Shown here in pieces: positions 18,048 to 27,456 of a stretch of DNA of 64,000 bases. Both the position numbers and the translations under genes were made by a program. Position 1 is the stretch's first letter, and every line of letters begins with the position of its first letter. Source of the DNA: Limosilactobacillus coleohominis 101-4-CHN (GTDB lineage Bacteria > Bacillota > Bacilli > Lactobacillales > Lactobacillaceae); the NCBI RefSeq assembly GCF_000161935.1, contig NZ_GG698805.1, forward strand, positions 116,673 through 180,672, read 5' to 3'. The notes beneath the pieces were generated by a model. It was given only the letters and a program-made list of their open reading frames with translations. It was not told the DNA's origin and did not search any database.

Positions 18048-18716
18048 ATGAGAATCAACGTTTTGCAGCACACCCCAAATGAAGGACCAGGTTCCATTCA
18101 AGAATGGTCACATGCACGTGGCCATGAAATGTATGTATATCATCCAGCTCAGTTTCATAAGTTACCGACGGCCGATCAGACTGACATGCTAGTCATTTTA
18201 GGTGGACCAATGAGTCCGAATGATGATGACGAATGGATCCACCAAGAACGTACTTTGGTCCGTCAATTACATGCTCAGCAGACGCCAATATTCGGAGCAT
18301 GTTTTGGTGCACAGCAAATTTCCAAGGCGTTTGGTGGCCAGGTTGGCGCGGCGCCACATAAAGAAGGCGGTTGGGCACCAGTATACCGACAGTCGACCGT
18401 GATTGAGGGAATACCGGAACAACTAGCGGCGCTCCACTGGCATCAGGAAATGTTTTCTATTCCCGATGGTGCAGAGTTACTCTTTTCTAGTGACTTAGTT
18501 ACTAATCAGGGTTTTGTCCTTGATAATATGGTGGGCCTTCAATTTCATTTTGAGCCACTGGCGGATAATGTTCGTGAGATTGTTGTTAACGATGGTGAAT
18601 ATGCACTTGATCATAATGACCTGCATCAAACACCGGCCGAGATTATCGACCATGGGGTACCAGCTGAGAATCAACAGGTAATGTTTACCATTCTCGATTA
18701 TCTTTCGCATCAATAA
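18048..18716 (+). CDS. Class I glutamine amidotransferase (GMP-synthase-like)
   Basis: A 222-residue stand-alone glutamine amidotransferase domain. The nucleophile elbow IFGACFGAQQI carries the catalytic Cys (about residue 85), and LQFHFEP supplies the His of the triad. The segment LVILGGPMSPNDDD is typical of GuaA-like stand-alone members. Such proteins act on small gamma-glutamyl or amide substrates, and the substrate here is unknown. The ATG at 18048 is supported by GGAAAGGAA 8-12 bases upstream; the longer in-frame start at 18000 lacks a site. Confidence 0.85.
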   Translation: MRINVLQHTPNEGPGSIQEWSHARGHEMYVYHPAQFHKLPTADQTDMLVILGGPMSPNDDDEWIHQERTLVRQLHAQQTPIFGACFGAQQISKAFGGQVGAAPHKEGGWAPVYRQSTVIEGIPEQLAALHWHQEMFSIPDGAELLFSSDLVTNQGFVLDNMVGLQFHFEPLADNVREIVVNDGEYALDHNDLHQTPAEIIDHGVPAENQQVMFTILDYLSHQ

Positions 18717-18878
18717 AAAAATGGACCATGATTAATTGTAAATTTGGCCGCTGCCATAGCCCGTGTTTTTTGCAAAGTAGCACCGAAATAGTTTGCCTGG
18801 GGGGGCAGTTCATTGATGATCTTGTTAGTGGTAAACTAAGGATAGTTGTCAGCTAGTATCATCGAGGAGATTAGAAGA

Positions 18879-20900
18879 ATGAAACGACAAGCTTACATGA
18901 GAAAATTACTGGCGGGAACCGCTAGTTTCTTGATTGGTTCCAGTTGTGCCGTGGTGCTTAGTCTGCACAATGCGTAGGCTGCTACCACCACTGCACCAGA
19001 TTCAGACACATCTCAACAGAATGCGCAGACAGGGGTTGAGCATGACCATTCAGTAACAATTGATGACCATTCTGGGGTAAGGTTAGCGGCACCGCAAGAT
19101 AATAACCTGACTGCAACCAACCAAAATAGCTCCTGGGTACTGGCACATCCTGGCATGCATGAACACGCTAGTGTTGATAATAACGGCGGTTACGACTCGG
19201 CTGTGTGGGGCAAAGTTGATGTTAATGATTGGACAACCTCTGCTTACCATGATGATAATAACCCGAACGTTATTTTAAAAATTACCGGCTATAAAGGGAC
19301 TGTTCAATTGGATGACCAGGGACGGGCTAAGGACTTGAACGTGATTATTCCTAATAGCCAAGGCTTTATTAATGCGGGAATTATTAAGCCTGGTCAAGAG
19401 GTCGGGATAGATAGTTTTAGTTCACTAACGGTTGATAATGATGGTACGCCCGTTGGACTGCTGAACGTCTTAGATAATACCTATATGACCGATCCTCAAG
19501 CCGGCCACTTGAATACTTTTGCTGTCAGCAAAACAGGCAATGCAAAGATCGTCTACCTCGGGCATGCCATCGGTTATAATCAAACATCTAATTCGGAAAT
19601 TGCTGGCATGATGCCGGATTTTGCAGAGCGAAGGTTTAATCACGCCCTGATTGATGTTGCCAATGTTGACACGCGAAACGTGACGGATCTGTACTGCGCG
19701 TTTGAGGGATTCCAGTCTGAAAAGACGGCGCTAGATTTATCCGGGTGGGGCGTTTCTCACGTGACTAATTTCTCTGATGCCTTCAGCGGCGGTTCCGGCG
19801 GACTTCTCATCGCTGGACTAAACTTGTCAAACTGGAATCTAATACAGGGTGTTAAGGGTATCAGTTATCATAGCAATAACCTTTTTAATCGGAGTTCTGC
19901 TTTTTTAGATATTGGCGAGTTACGGCTGGCCAACATGAAGTTCCCACAGACAACAATTACTATCGATGATGATAATGGCAAGCAGATCCAGATCCACGGT
20001 GGAATCGTACCTGCCATTTGGCAATTTGTTAACAATGGTGATGGTAATACGCTGGGGCAAACTAAGTTGATTGATTTGTCGGGTGACGACTTGACCGGCT
20101 TAACGTATGATCTGCTGGCGGCCATCAACCGGCAAAATGAAATTACCCCTATTTTTGTTCAGGGAGCCAAGTTGATTTTGAATAATGTGTCTAATGTGCC
20201 GCCATTGTCGCCAGACGCCAAAATTAAGGCAGTTCAGGTTCCGAATGGTGATAGTATCTTTGACTATATGACTGCACAGTGGCCGCATACGGGAATTACA
20301 TTTGAGACAAATAATGATCATCTGTTACAAAGCTTGGGTTCTGCCAACTATCGGGAGATGAAAGCGTTGAGGGGAACGTCTCAGCGGACGATTAACTTTA
20401 ACTTCCCGGCTAGCTTCATCAAGGCACATCCGGAAATAGCTAAGCAAGTCGTGCAAAAAATAGATACCTACCAACGGCATGCCATCATTGATAACGACTC
20501 GAAGAAAATTGTTGGGTACACCGACTGGCAGAATATCGGAAAGGAGCAGCAATTTGCCGTGGTTACGGTTCCGCAGATTTCTGGCTACCAAGCATCTATG
20601 GCTACAGTAGCGGCTCAACCGGCTCAAGTTGGCGACCAGATCGTGGTGAACGTTGATTATCAACCAACTGAGCAGGCAGATGACGAGCGGCAAGCAATAG
20701 TCCAAAATAGTTCAGCGCAGCCGCTGCACCGTGTTAATGAAAGCAAGCAGGATGCGCTGCCTTCTACAACTGTGCCACAGGGTCGACGCTCCATGCTGCC
20801 GCAAACCGGATCTAACGACGGAACATCGGTAGCTGTTCTTGGTGTGGCGGCCATGCTGACACTGCTAGGCCTGAGTGGCAAAAAACAGAAAAAACAATAA
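18879..20900 (+). pseudogene. BspA-like LPXTG surface protein, TAG at the signal-peptide end
   Basis: A wall-anchored surface protein of about 673 codons. The gene begins at ATG 18879 (GAGGAG upstream) with a signal peptide MKRQAYMRKLLAGTASFLIG. It reads an in-frame TAG at 18975-18977 right after SLHNA, that is at the predicted cleavage site. The same frame runs open to 20900. It contains DUF285/BspA-type repeats (VDTRNVTDLYCAF..., LDLSGWGVSHVTNFSDAF, LNLSNWNL), a MucBP-like C-terminal module (VPQISGYQAS) and the LPQTG anchor with a KKQKKQ tail. CAG to TAG is the simplest origin. As written, no anchored protein can be exported: translation from the first later start (19155) would have no signal peptide. 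Confidence 0.88.
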
Positions 20901-20938
20901 GGATAAGTAGGCGTGAAAAACGTTTAGTATCTTTGAAG

Positions 20939-20988
20939 AGTGGTCGTTAACGGCTGAGCTTGCCAGCTGTTAACGATCACTTTTTTTC
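20939..20988 (+). terminator. Rho-independent terminator after the BspA-like gene
   Basis: AGTGGTCGTTAAC pairs with GTTAACGATCACT (one G-U pair), with an inner GCT/AGC pair, followed by seven T. Confidence 0.85.
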
Positions 20989-21072
20989 GTTAATGGACAA
21001 TTGTTCAGTGGGAAAATGAATAATTTTTGTAATTCGTTTTATCATCAACAATGATGAGACTTTAATGATCAC

Positions 21073-21102
21073 TTGAAAAGTCGCCCACTCTGGGTTTATA
21101 CT
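21073..21102 (+). promoter_or_regulatory. Promoter of the second LPXTG gene
   Basis: TTGAAA and TATACT are 18 bp apart, about 40 bp before the ATG at 21144. Confidence 0.6.
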
Positions 21103-21143
21103 AAAAATGAAAAATAAATATTAATAAAAGGGTGGCGTGGTTA

Positions 21144-22462
21144 ATGAATTGTAATAATTATGGTGCTAAGCAGCGTTTTGGATTGCGAAAGCTCAGTATC
21201 GGTATTGTTTCAGTTATGCTGGGGTTGACAATGTATGGTGTCAATACGGCTCATGCTGATGGGAACCCAAGCAATATTACTACTAATGTCAATACCAACC
21301 GGATTGTTAGTCAGCCTGCATAAACTAATAAAGTGGTTCTGCCGGTCATTAGTCAAGCGGGGAAACAGTCATCGGCTGAAACTTTGGCTACAACCCAAAC
21401 CAGCCAATCGTTAGCAACTGATAATCAGCAAAATCAACTACCAGACTGGCAGCACATTGTTGCGGGCAAGGATTTCGTTAACCAGGATGGTCAGGTAATG
21501 CATGCTAAGAATGACAATAATGTTACCGTTAATTCTCATTATCAATTTCGGTTGACTTATCCTGATGGGCAAGTTAAGGATTTATATAACAAGACTATTG
21601 CAACCACTGTTTACTGTTACCAAAACCCATCTGGAGACTTTGTGTACTATACAAAAGATGGCGACTGGGCGATTTGATGGATGCTTATAATGACGTTGAC
21701 TCGCCTAACGGTAAAACAGCAGTGACAGTTCCCCGGATTGATTTAGCTGGTCCGAGTTATGATGGCTATTACGCAACGAGTGAAAACAGGCTTCACTATG
21801 ATAAGGCTAAGAAAGTCTGGTACTTGCCTGAACAAAAAATGCGTGCTGAACAGTCAATCACAGACGGCGAGCTATTAAATAAGATGAATACGGAAAAGAA
21901 GACTGTTCAGCGGGTTATTCACTACCGTTATATTGATGGTTCGCAGGCGGCCGCTGATGTTACCCAGCCAGTCACGTTTACTCACCAGTGGGAAACCTGG
22001 TGGGGTTACGGAAATGGTACTATGTCTAATGACGACGGTTGGACACCGCAGCAGGGTTCTTATGTAGCAGTTATCAGCCCAGTCCTTGATGGGTACACGG
22101 CAGACAAGCTGACAGTGCCTCAGGCAACGGCCCGATTGAACCAGGGCGATCAGGTAGTCAACGTTACCTACACGAAGAATGCACCTGTAAAGCCTAATAA
22201 GCCTGCTCAGCCGGTCGTTAACAATGATGATAAGAATACCAAGTTACCAGCAGTTCCTGCGCAACACCTTGCTCAGTCCGGCCAACAGCATATTGTATCG
22301 ACGGCTGTTCCTGCTGCTAATTCAGCAGTGTCGCCAGTTGCTCGTCACCATCGTCAGCAGCTGCCACAAACGGGCAACCAGCATGAAGCATTGGCAGCCG
22401 TTGGCGTTCTGGGGATGGGCTTAACGGCTCTGCTGGCATTAGTTGCGAAAAAGCGCCAATAG
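21144..22462 (+). pseudogene. MucBP LPXTG surface protein with stop and frameshift
   Basis: A roughly 439-codon wall-anchored protein with two lesions. The YSIRK-type signal (KQRFGLRKLSIGIVSVMLGL, ending NTAHA) is intact. An in-frame TAA follows at 21321-21323 (codon 60). Near 21667-21669 the frame changes: restoring one G in TGGGC would join DGDW to GDLMDAYNDV, so a one-base loss in a G run is likely. The remainder has a MucBP module (VQRVIHYRYIDGSQAA, then VAVISPVLDGYTADKL), a Pro/Lys linker and LPQTG with a hydrophobic tail and KKRQ. Its position directly after another broken LPXTG gene suggests a degraded adhesin locus. The G-run lesion could be a read error; the TAA is less easily so. 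Confidence 0.87.
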
Positions 22463-22491
22463 GCTAGGCATTTAATCATTTTTTGATAATA

Positions 22492-22524
22492 AAATGGGAC
22501 CAATGAATGGTCCATTTTTGTTTT
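22492..22524 (+). terminator. Rho-independent terminator after the second LPXTG gene
   Basis: AATGG-ACCA and TGGTCCATT pair with one bulged G, followed by TTTTTGTTTT. Confidence 0.75.
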
Positions 22525-22573
22525 AAAACGCTTTATAATTAGGGTATGAAATCATTAAAGGAGCAATAAAATT

Positions 22574-23212
22574 ATGAGCGGTAACTACCGGAGCGTGTTT
22601 GACATTATCGGTCCGATTATGGTCGGCCCCTCTAGTTCGCACACTGCAGGGGCAGTGGCGATTGGTAAGGCGGCGCGAGCAATCTTTCAAGAGCTACCTA
22701 AAAAGGTGACAGTTCACTATTATGAATCATTTGCGCAAACCCATCGGGGGCACGGAACCGATTTTGCGATCGCTGCTGGGATCATGGGCTTTCCACCGGA
22801 TGATGCCCGAGTTCCGATGGCACCAGAATTAGCTAAAAAAGCTGGAATTGATATTCGCTTTGTCGAAGAGCAGGGTCCTAGTCCCATTCAGCACCCGAAT
22901 ACTGCGATTCTAGATCTCTCCGATGGTGCACATCACAACACGCAGGTTGGTGGTTGTTCAGTTGGTGGCGGTGCGATTGAAATTCGCTCAATCAAAGTTC
23001 AAGGGGTTGAATTACATCCTACCGGTCCACTACCGATTGTGTTATATCTTGATCGGGATAAAAATAAACCGTTAGTGAATGGTCTTGCTAAGATGTTGGA
23101 CCGGAGTGCCAAACTAAAAAAACGGCAGACTAAGCTGGTTCATGATTGCGAGCTGTACGAATTTGACATGTTTAAGTATCTGAAACCGCAACAAATTGCC
23201 GAGCTGAAGTAA
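22574..23212 (+). CDS. sdaAB: L-serine dehydratase, beta subunit
   Basis: The small subunit of the iron-sulfur L-serine dehydratase, which deaminates L-serine to pyruvate and ammonia. The 212-residue protein has the family segment FDIIGPIMVGPSSSHTAGAV near the N-terminus and a C-terminal ACT-like part that is short here. AAAGGAGC lies before the ATG. The alpha subunit gene follows 40 bp later but carries a frameshift, so this subunit probably has no partner in this strain unless the lesion is a sequencing error. Confidence 0.9.
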   Translation: MSGNYRSVFDIIGPIMVGPSSSHTAGAVAIGKAARAIFQELPKKVTVHYYESFAQTHRGHGTDFAIAAGIMGFPPDDARVPMAPELAKKAGIDIRFVEEQGPSPIQHPNTAILDLSDGAHHNTQVGGCSVGGGAIEIRSIKVQGVELHPTGPLPIVLYLDRDKNKPLVNGLAKMLDRSAKLKKRQTKLVHDCELYEFDMFKYLKPQQIAELK

Positions 23213-23252
23213 AAGTTCAAGGGCATTGTTTGTCTAAAGTAGGAGCAATGTG

Positions 23253-24136
23253 ATGTTTGATAGTATTAAAGAAATGGTCGGTGCGGCCAACGAAAGTGGT
23301 AAGCCGTTGTCTGAGTTAGTGATTGAGACAGAAGTCGCAAATTCAGGTGTACCACGGACAGAAGTTTGGGATAAAATGAAGCGCAATTTAAATACGATGC
23401 GTCAAGCGGTAACGAAGGGTGAAACTGGCGAAGGAGTTCATTCACCAACGGGATTGACCGGTGGTGAAGCAGTTAAAATTCGTGAATACCGCAAGCATCA
23501 TCGGACCTTATCTGGAGATACGATGATGGGGGGGGCGGTTCAGGCTGCCATGGCGACCAGTGAAGTTAATGCATCGCTGGGCGTCATTTGTGCGACACAG
23601 ACAGCAGGATCAGCCGGAACCTTGCCGGGCGTAATTGAAGCATTACAGGAACGGCTCGATTTAGATGAAGCGGCTTTAATTCGGTTTTTATTTACCGCTG
23701 GGGGTCTCGGCTTGGTGATTGCTAACACGCCGGCATTGCCGGAGCAACTGGTGGGTGCCAAGCAGAAGTGGGGAGTGCATCAGCGATGGGGGCAGCTGCA
23801 GCTGTGGAAGCAGCGGGTGGCACTCCTCAGCAGAGCGCGGAGGCCCTTTCGATTGCCATTAGTAATTTACTTGGCTTAGTGTGCGATCCTATTGCGGGAC
23901 TTGTTGAGATTCCGTGTGTGAAGCGAAATGCGATTGGGACTGCTAATGCACTGGTTGCTGCCGATTTAGCCCTGGCCGGGTGCGTTAGTAAAATTCCTGC
24001 GGATGAGTGTATCATGGCGTTGGATAAGGTTGGTAAGCAAATGCCAACATCACTGCGCGAAACAGGGTTAGGTGGCCTAGCAGGCACCCCAACTGGTCAA
24101 GCAATTAAGGCTAAAATCTTTGGTCACGATGCTTAG
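23253..24136 (+). pseudogene. sdaAA: L-serine dehydratase, alpha subunit, frameshifted
   Basis: The catalytic [4Fe-4S] subunit. The N-terminal part (MFDSIKEMVGAANESGKP, then SPTGLTGGEAVK and TAGSAGTLPGVIEAL) is in frame to about 23735. There the frame must change: ANTPAL-PEQL as written should become an A-I-A-G-ATGGCQAEVGSASAMG reading, which needs one extra base between GCATT and GCCGG. The second frame then runs to 24136 and contains the cluster Cys residues (GGCQAEVG, VCDPIAGLVEIPC). The lesion is one missing base outside a long homopolymer. Start ATG 23253 has AGGAG 7 bases upstream. A DUF59 protein follows 12 bp after the stop. Confidence 0.88.
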
Positions 24137-24147
24137 TGGTGGTTGGT

Positions 24148-24462
24148 ATGCGAACACCAGAAATTATTAAGAATGATATTGTCGCTGAATTAGCCACCGT
24201 CATTGATCCTGAACTAGGGATGGACATTGTCAATATGGGCTTTGTTTACCGAATTGATTTGGATGATGACGGGATTTGTTTGGTGGAATTAATGCTCGAA
24301 ATTCTCGGGTGCCCGTTAACTGGGATCTTAGCGAAGTTAGTTAAAGAAGCTGTGCTGCGGGTTCCAGAAGTAAAGAACGTGGACGTTGAGTTTATCACGA
24401 CTCCGCGGTGGACGCGGGACCGGATGACAGATTATGCTAAATTAACGTTGGGCGTATATTAA
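24148..24462 (+). CDS. DUF59 (MIP18/SufT-like) iron-sulfur assembly factor
   Basis: A 104-residue protein of the MIP18/PaaD/SufT type, whose members help mature iron-sulfur proteins. It has the family core VIDPELGMDIVNMGFVY and a single Cys in LEILGCPLT, where the family usually places its reactive Cys, plus a RWTRDRMTD tail. It sits 12 bp downstream of the serine dehydratase alpha gene, an oxygen-sensitive [4Fe-4S] enzyme, so a role in loading that cluster is a reasonable inference. The ATG at 24148 is preferred to GTG at 24136. A bidirectional terminator overlaps its stop. Confidence 0.85.
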   Translation: MRTPEIIKNDIVAELATVIDPELGMDIVNMGFVYRIDLDDDGICLVELMLEILGCPLTGILAKLVKEAVLRVPEVKNVDVEFITTPRWTRDRMTDYAKLTLGVY

Positions 24463-24497
24463 AGGAGTTGGACGTAAAACGCCCAACTCCTTTTAAA
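24461..24497. terminator. Bidirectional terminator between convergent genes
   Basis: AAAGGAGTTGG and CCAACTCCTTTT form a perfect 11-bp stem. It overlaps the stop codons of both the DUF59 gene and the M20 peptidase gene. Confidence 0.85.
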
Positions 24498-25823
24498 GTT
24501 GCTGCAACACCCGATCTAGCAGGCTGACTGCTTGCACTGCGTCATTCAATTTAATGTTTTCGTTAGCACCGTGGGCTCGTGAATTAGCATTGCCAATCCC
24601 AAAGCCAAGTACGGGTAAACCTAAAAGGCGGCCGAAGGCATAGGCGGGACCGGCGCCGGCGCTATTCAAGACATATTCAACGCCATCAGCACCATAGATT
24701 GCCCTGGCGCTCTCGTTAACGAGTTTAACAAAAGGATGCTGAACATCGCTACGGTATCCTGGTTGGCCAACTAGATAGTTAACTTTAACATCCTCAAAGC
24801 CGTTTTTGGCGAGTTGCTTACGAACTAGGTCAGGAATTCTGGCTGGATCTTGACTAGGGGCCAAGCGGAAATCTAATTTAGCGGTGGCTAGTCGTGGCAA
24901 AACGGTTTTAACCCCGGCTTCTTGGTAGCCCGCGGTAATCCCTTCGATATTGATGGTGGGTTCATTAGCGAGGGCTTGCTTGGGTTTTGTCGCTAGAAGG
25001 GGCCGCGTTAACCCTTCTGCTTGTGCGACTTGTGTAGGATCAAAGGCTAGTTGCTCAACAAAGGCATTCTCAGCAGCAGTTAAAGCGGTGACGTCATCAT
25101 AAAGTCCTTCAATCTTAATTTGTCCAGTCATGTCGTCCCGGAGAGATGCTAACGCTTTGGTTAACCGCCATGGAGCTGATTCGGCGTAAGCAGCCTTGGA
25201 GGAGTGGAGATCAGCGTTAGCCGTTGTGACGCCTAATTCAATACAAGAGATGCCCTTGAGGCCACCAGTAATTGCTAATTGGCCAGCGGCGTTTTTGGCG
25301 CCTCCTTCCCAGATCACCGCGTCAGCTTGGAGTTGTTGCTGGTGGGCTTCGGTGTATTTGATTACGTGCCGACTGCCAATTTCTTCTTCACCTTCAACGT
25401 AGAATTTTACATTGACCGGTAAACCGCCGTGTTCTTGATAATACTTAAGCAGCGCGTGAGCCGGAAAATGAGCTCACCCTTATCATCGTCGACGCCACGG
25501 GCAAATAGGGTACCATCTTTGACAGTGGGGTTAAACGGATCTGTTGCCCATTGGTCAAGTGGTTATGCTGGTTGGGTATCATAGTGGTTGTAAAAAAGTA
25601 CTATCCGATCGCTGTTACCGTTAAAATCGGAGAAGATGACCGGGTTGCCACCTTGATCGGTCCACTTTTCAACGTGGTCCGCGCCTAATTGCTTAAATTG
25701 CTGAAAAATCCAGTTACTTGTTTCTGCAATACCGATATCTTGAGCAGCAATTGTTTTGAACCGTAAGAGATCACTGAAGTCTTGCCAATGGTTAAGAGTA
25801 TATTCTTGTAATGATTCTGTCAT
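24493..25823 (-). pseudogene. M20-family peptidase/deacylase, with stop and frameshift
   Basis: A metal-dependent peptidase of the M20 (ArgE/DapE/CPG2) family, about 443 codons. It starts MTESLQEYTLNHWQDF with GGAGG upstream. The metal motif FYNHYDTQPA is followed at once by TAA (25563-25565, where related proteins have Glu), and the frame continues [10 protein letters not shown]...[11 protein letters not shown] (second metal Asp). A one-base loss near 25453-25462 then shifts to [12 protein letters not shown]...GEEEIGS and the rest, ending at 24493. Both lesions are needed to explain the sequence, so the gene is inactive unless misassembled. It is the only gene behind a complete T-box leader. 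Confidence 0.88.
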
Positions 25824-25839
25824 GCTGGTTTCCTCCTTA

Positions 25840-26119
25840 AAATAAAAAAAGCCCCGCAAACTGCAGCTGCAATTTGCGGGACGTTGATAGACAACGTGTT
25901 ACCACCCGAATTTAAGACGACTTCACAATCGCCTTCTTACTGAGTACCCAAATGGAGACTCGGCCGCGTTAACGGGCGGACCCGTGCTTAGTTAATGATT
26001 CGCTAGGCAACAATTACCAGACCATCTTCGTTAAGGCTGGTTGACCGCTTTTCATCAACCGCGGCTTGCTGGGCAATCAGGCCATTAATTACTCTTCTGG
26101 AAAATTTAGGATTTAAATT
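25840..26119 (-). promoter_or_regulatory. T-box riboswitch upstream of the M20 peptidase
   Basis: On the minus strand the leader holds the T-box sequence GGGTGGTAACACG (near 25905), which base-pairs with uncharged tRNA. A strong terminator follows, CCCGCAAATTGCAG with CAGTTTGCGGG and seven T. A long stem I region lies upstream with an AGCAAGCC segment like the conserved AG bulge. T-boxes sense the charging of one tRNA. I could not fix the specifier codon by eye, so the amino acid is not assigned. Confidence 0.85.
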
Positions 26120-26125
26120 GTCATC

Positions 26126-26154
26126 ATAATGTTAAAAAAAGATGAGAAAGTCAA
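26126..26154 (-). promoter_or_regulatory. Promoter of the T-box leader
   Basis: On the minus strand TTGACT and CATTAT are 17 bp apart, directly upstream of the T-box leader. Confidence 0.6.
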
Positions 26155-26168
26155 CCGTTATTTTTAAT

Positions 26169-26507
26169 TTACATCAAGTATTTTTCGTAATTAATTGATG
26201 CACCAGCTACGGTGTCAGGACCACCTTGAAATTTAAAGGTAAGGCCGGTATCCGGTGAATAATCGATGTGGGTTTCTAAATTGGAGAAGAACCAGTCATC
26301 ATCAAAGTTGACATGGTAATTAATCCCGTCTTTTTGAATTTCATAAATCGGCCGATCGGGATGGTTGTCTTTGGCAAACCCTTGTTTTGAACCATGTTCA
26401 GCGGGAATTTTGGTTGAAGCAGCAAAAAACTTGACACCGTCACCAGGCTTGAGAGCGAGCTCTTTAATTAACCATTGACTGGCAGCATCAGAAATTTTGA
26501 TAATCAT
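26169..26507 (-). CDS. HesB/YneR-like protein
   Basis: A 112-residue protein of the HesB/IscA-like fold, similar to Bacillus YneR. It begins MIIKISDAASQWLIKELAL and contains VKFFAAST and a Gly-rich end. True IscA/HesB scaffolds carry three conserved Cys. This protein has none, so it is unlikely to hold an iron-sulfur cluster the same way; the family's role is not settled. An AGGAGGA site precedes the ATG. It stands alone between the T-box-peptidase unit and a divergent hydrolase remnant. Confidence 0.8.
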   Translation of the reverse strand: MIIKISDAASQWLIKELALKPGDGVKFFAASTKIPAEHGSKQGFAKDNHPDRPIYEIQKDGINYHVNFDDDWFFSNLETHIDYSPDTGLTFKFQGGPDTVAGASINYEKYLM

Positions 26508-26560
26508 GAAAATCCTCCTTCCATAATTAAAATGAATGGTAAAAAATACTCAACAAGTAT

Positions 26561-26590
26561 TTCACAACTGGGGTTTAATCTGGCTATAAT
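26561..26590 (+). promoter_or_regulatory. Promoter of the broken DUF915 gene
   Basis: TTCACA and a perfect TATAAT are 18 bp apart, about 37 bp upstream of the ATG at 26627. Confidence 0.6.
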
Positions 26591-26626
26591 ATTAGCATAT
26601 GAAAAGTAAATTGAGAGGGTGATTAT

Positions 26627-27317
26627 ATGGGAAAAACAAAGAAGTTTTCACTTATCATTACGGTTTTGGTAATTATCGTGGCGGCTTTGGCCGGTGTTCA
26701 AGCACATCAACGTCAGGTACGGGCGGCCAAGTACGTGGATAATCGGACCACCACGTTCTTCTTCCATGGTTGGGGAAGCAGTTACCGGGCAGAACGCCAA
26801 ATGGCAAATGGGGTGACTATGCTGAATCAGCAGTGAAGGCCGTCCAAAAGAAATACCAAATTAAAAATATTAACTTAGTGGGTCACTCGATGGGGAACAT
26901 TGCAATTATGTACTACTTGGTTAATAATGCTCAAAAGACTAACATGCCGACCGTTCGGCACCAAGTTGACATTGCCGGCCACTTTGATGGTGGGATTGGC
27001 TTTGGTTATAACAAGAAGACAACGCTGGATAGTCAAGGCAAACCATCCATTATGGAGAAGCACTATCGCGACTTCTTGCCACTTCGGAACACATATCCAA
27101 CAACATCGCTGGTGATCTGGATGATGGTTCCAAGTCAGATAGTCAAATTCCACTCAACTCAGCATTCTCTTTGAAATACTTAGTTGCTAACCGGGCTCGG
27201 TCTTACCAAGAAAAGACGATTCATGGCAAGATGGCCCAACACAGTAAATTACATGAAAACAAGCAAGTTGATAAGCTCTTAATTAACTTCTTGTGGGGAA
27301 AAGCACAAAATAATTAA
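26627..27317 (+). pseudogene. DUF915 alpha/beta hydrolase with internal deletions
   Basis: A paralogue of the surface hydrolases at 13406 and 40883. The N-terminus is present: an anchor (FSLIITVLVIIVAALAG) and the oxyanion segment FFFHGWGSSYRAERQMANG. The text then jumps to GDYAESAVKAVQKKY, skipping about 47 residues found in the paralogue at 40883, and the frame changes. The junction reads AAATGGCAAATGGGG, a short direct repeat that could have mediated the deletion. The nucleophile LVGHSMGNIA remains. A second small deletion near 27097-27105 shifts the frame again before GDLDDGSKSDSQ and the C-terminal His region SKLHENKQ. The last in-frame stop is at 27315. The promoter and terminator are intact. 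Confidence 0.87.
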
Positions 27318-27323
27318 TTGATC

Positions 27324-27368
27324 CAGATCCCGGATTTTCTGTTAAGGAAAGTACGGGATCTGCTTTTC
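27324..27368 (+). terminator. Rho-independent terminator after the broken hydrolase
   Basis: CAGATCCCG and CGGGATCTG pair around a 21-base loop with an inner TTTTC/GAAA(G) pairing, followed by CTTTTC. Confidence 0.75.
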
Positions 27369-27392
27369 AATAGCGCAAATTTCCCGTACAAT
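27364..27392 (+). promoter_or_regulatory. Promoter of the DHA1 MFS gene
   Basis: TTTTCA and TACAAT are 17 bp apart. The expected start of transcription near 27399 argues against the in-frame start at 27400 and for the ATG at 27457. Confidence 0.5.
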
Positions 27393-27456
27393 GGATTGAG
27401 TGACTTTAAAAGAAAGGACGTCAGGGACGAAAAATTCGTCAGGCGAGGGCGAGAAA

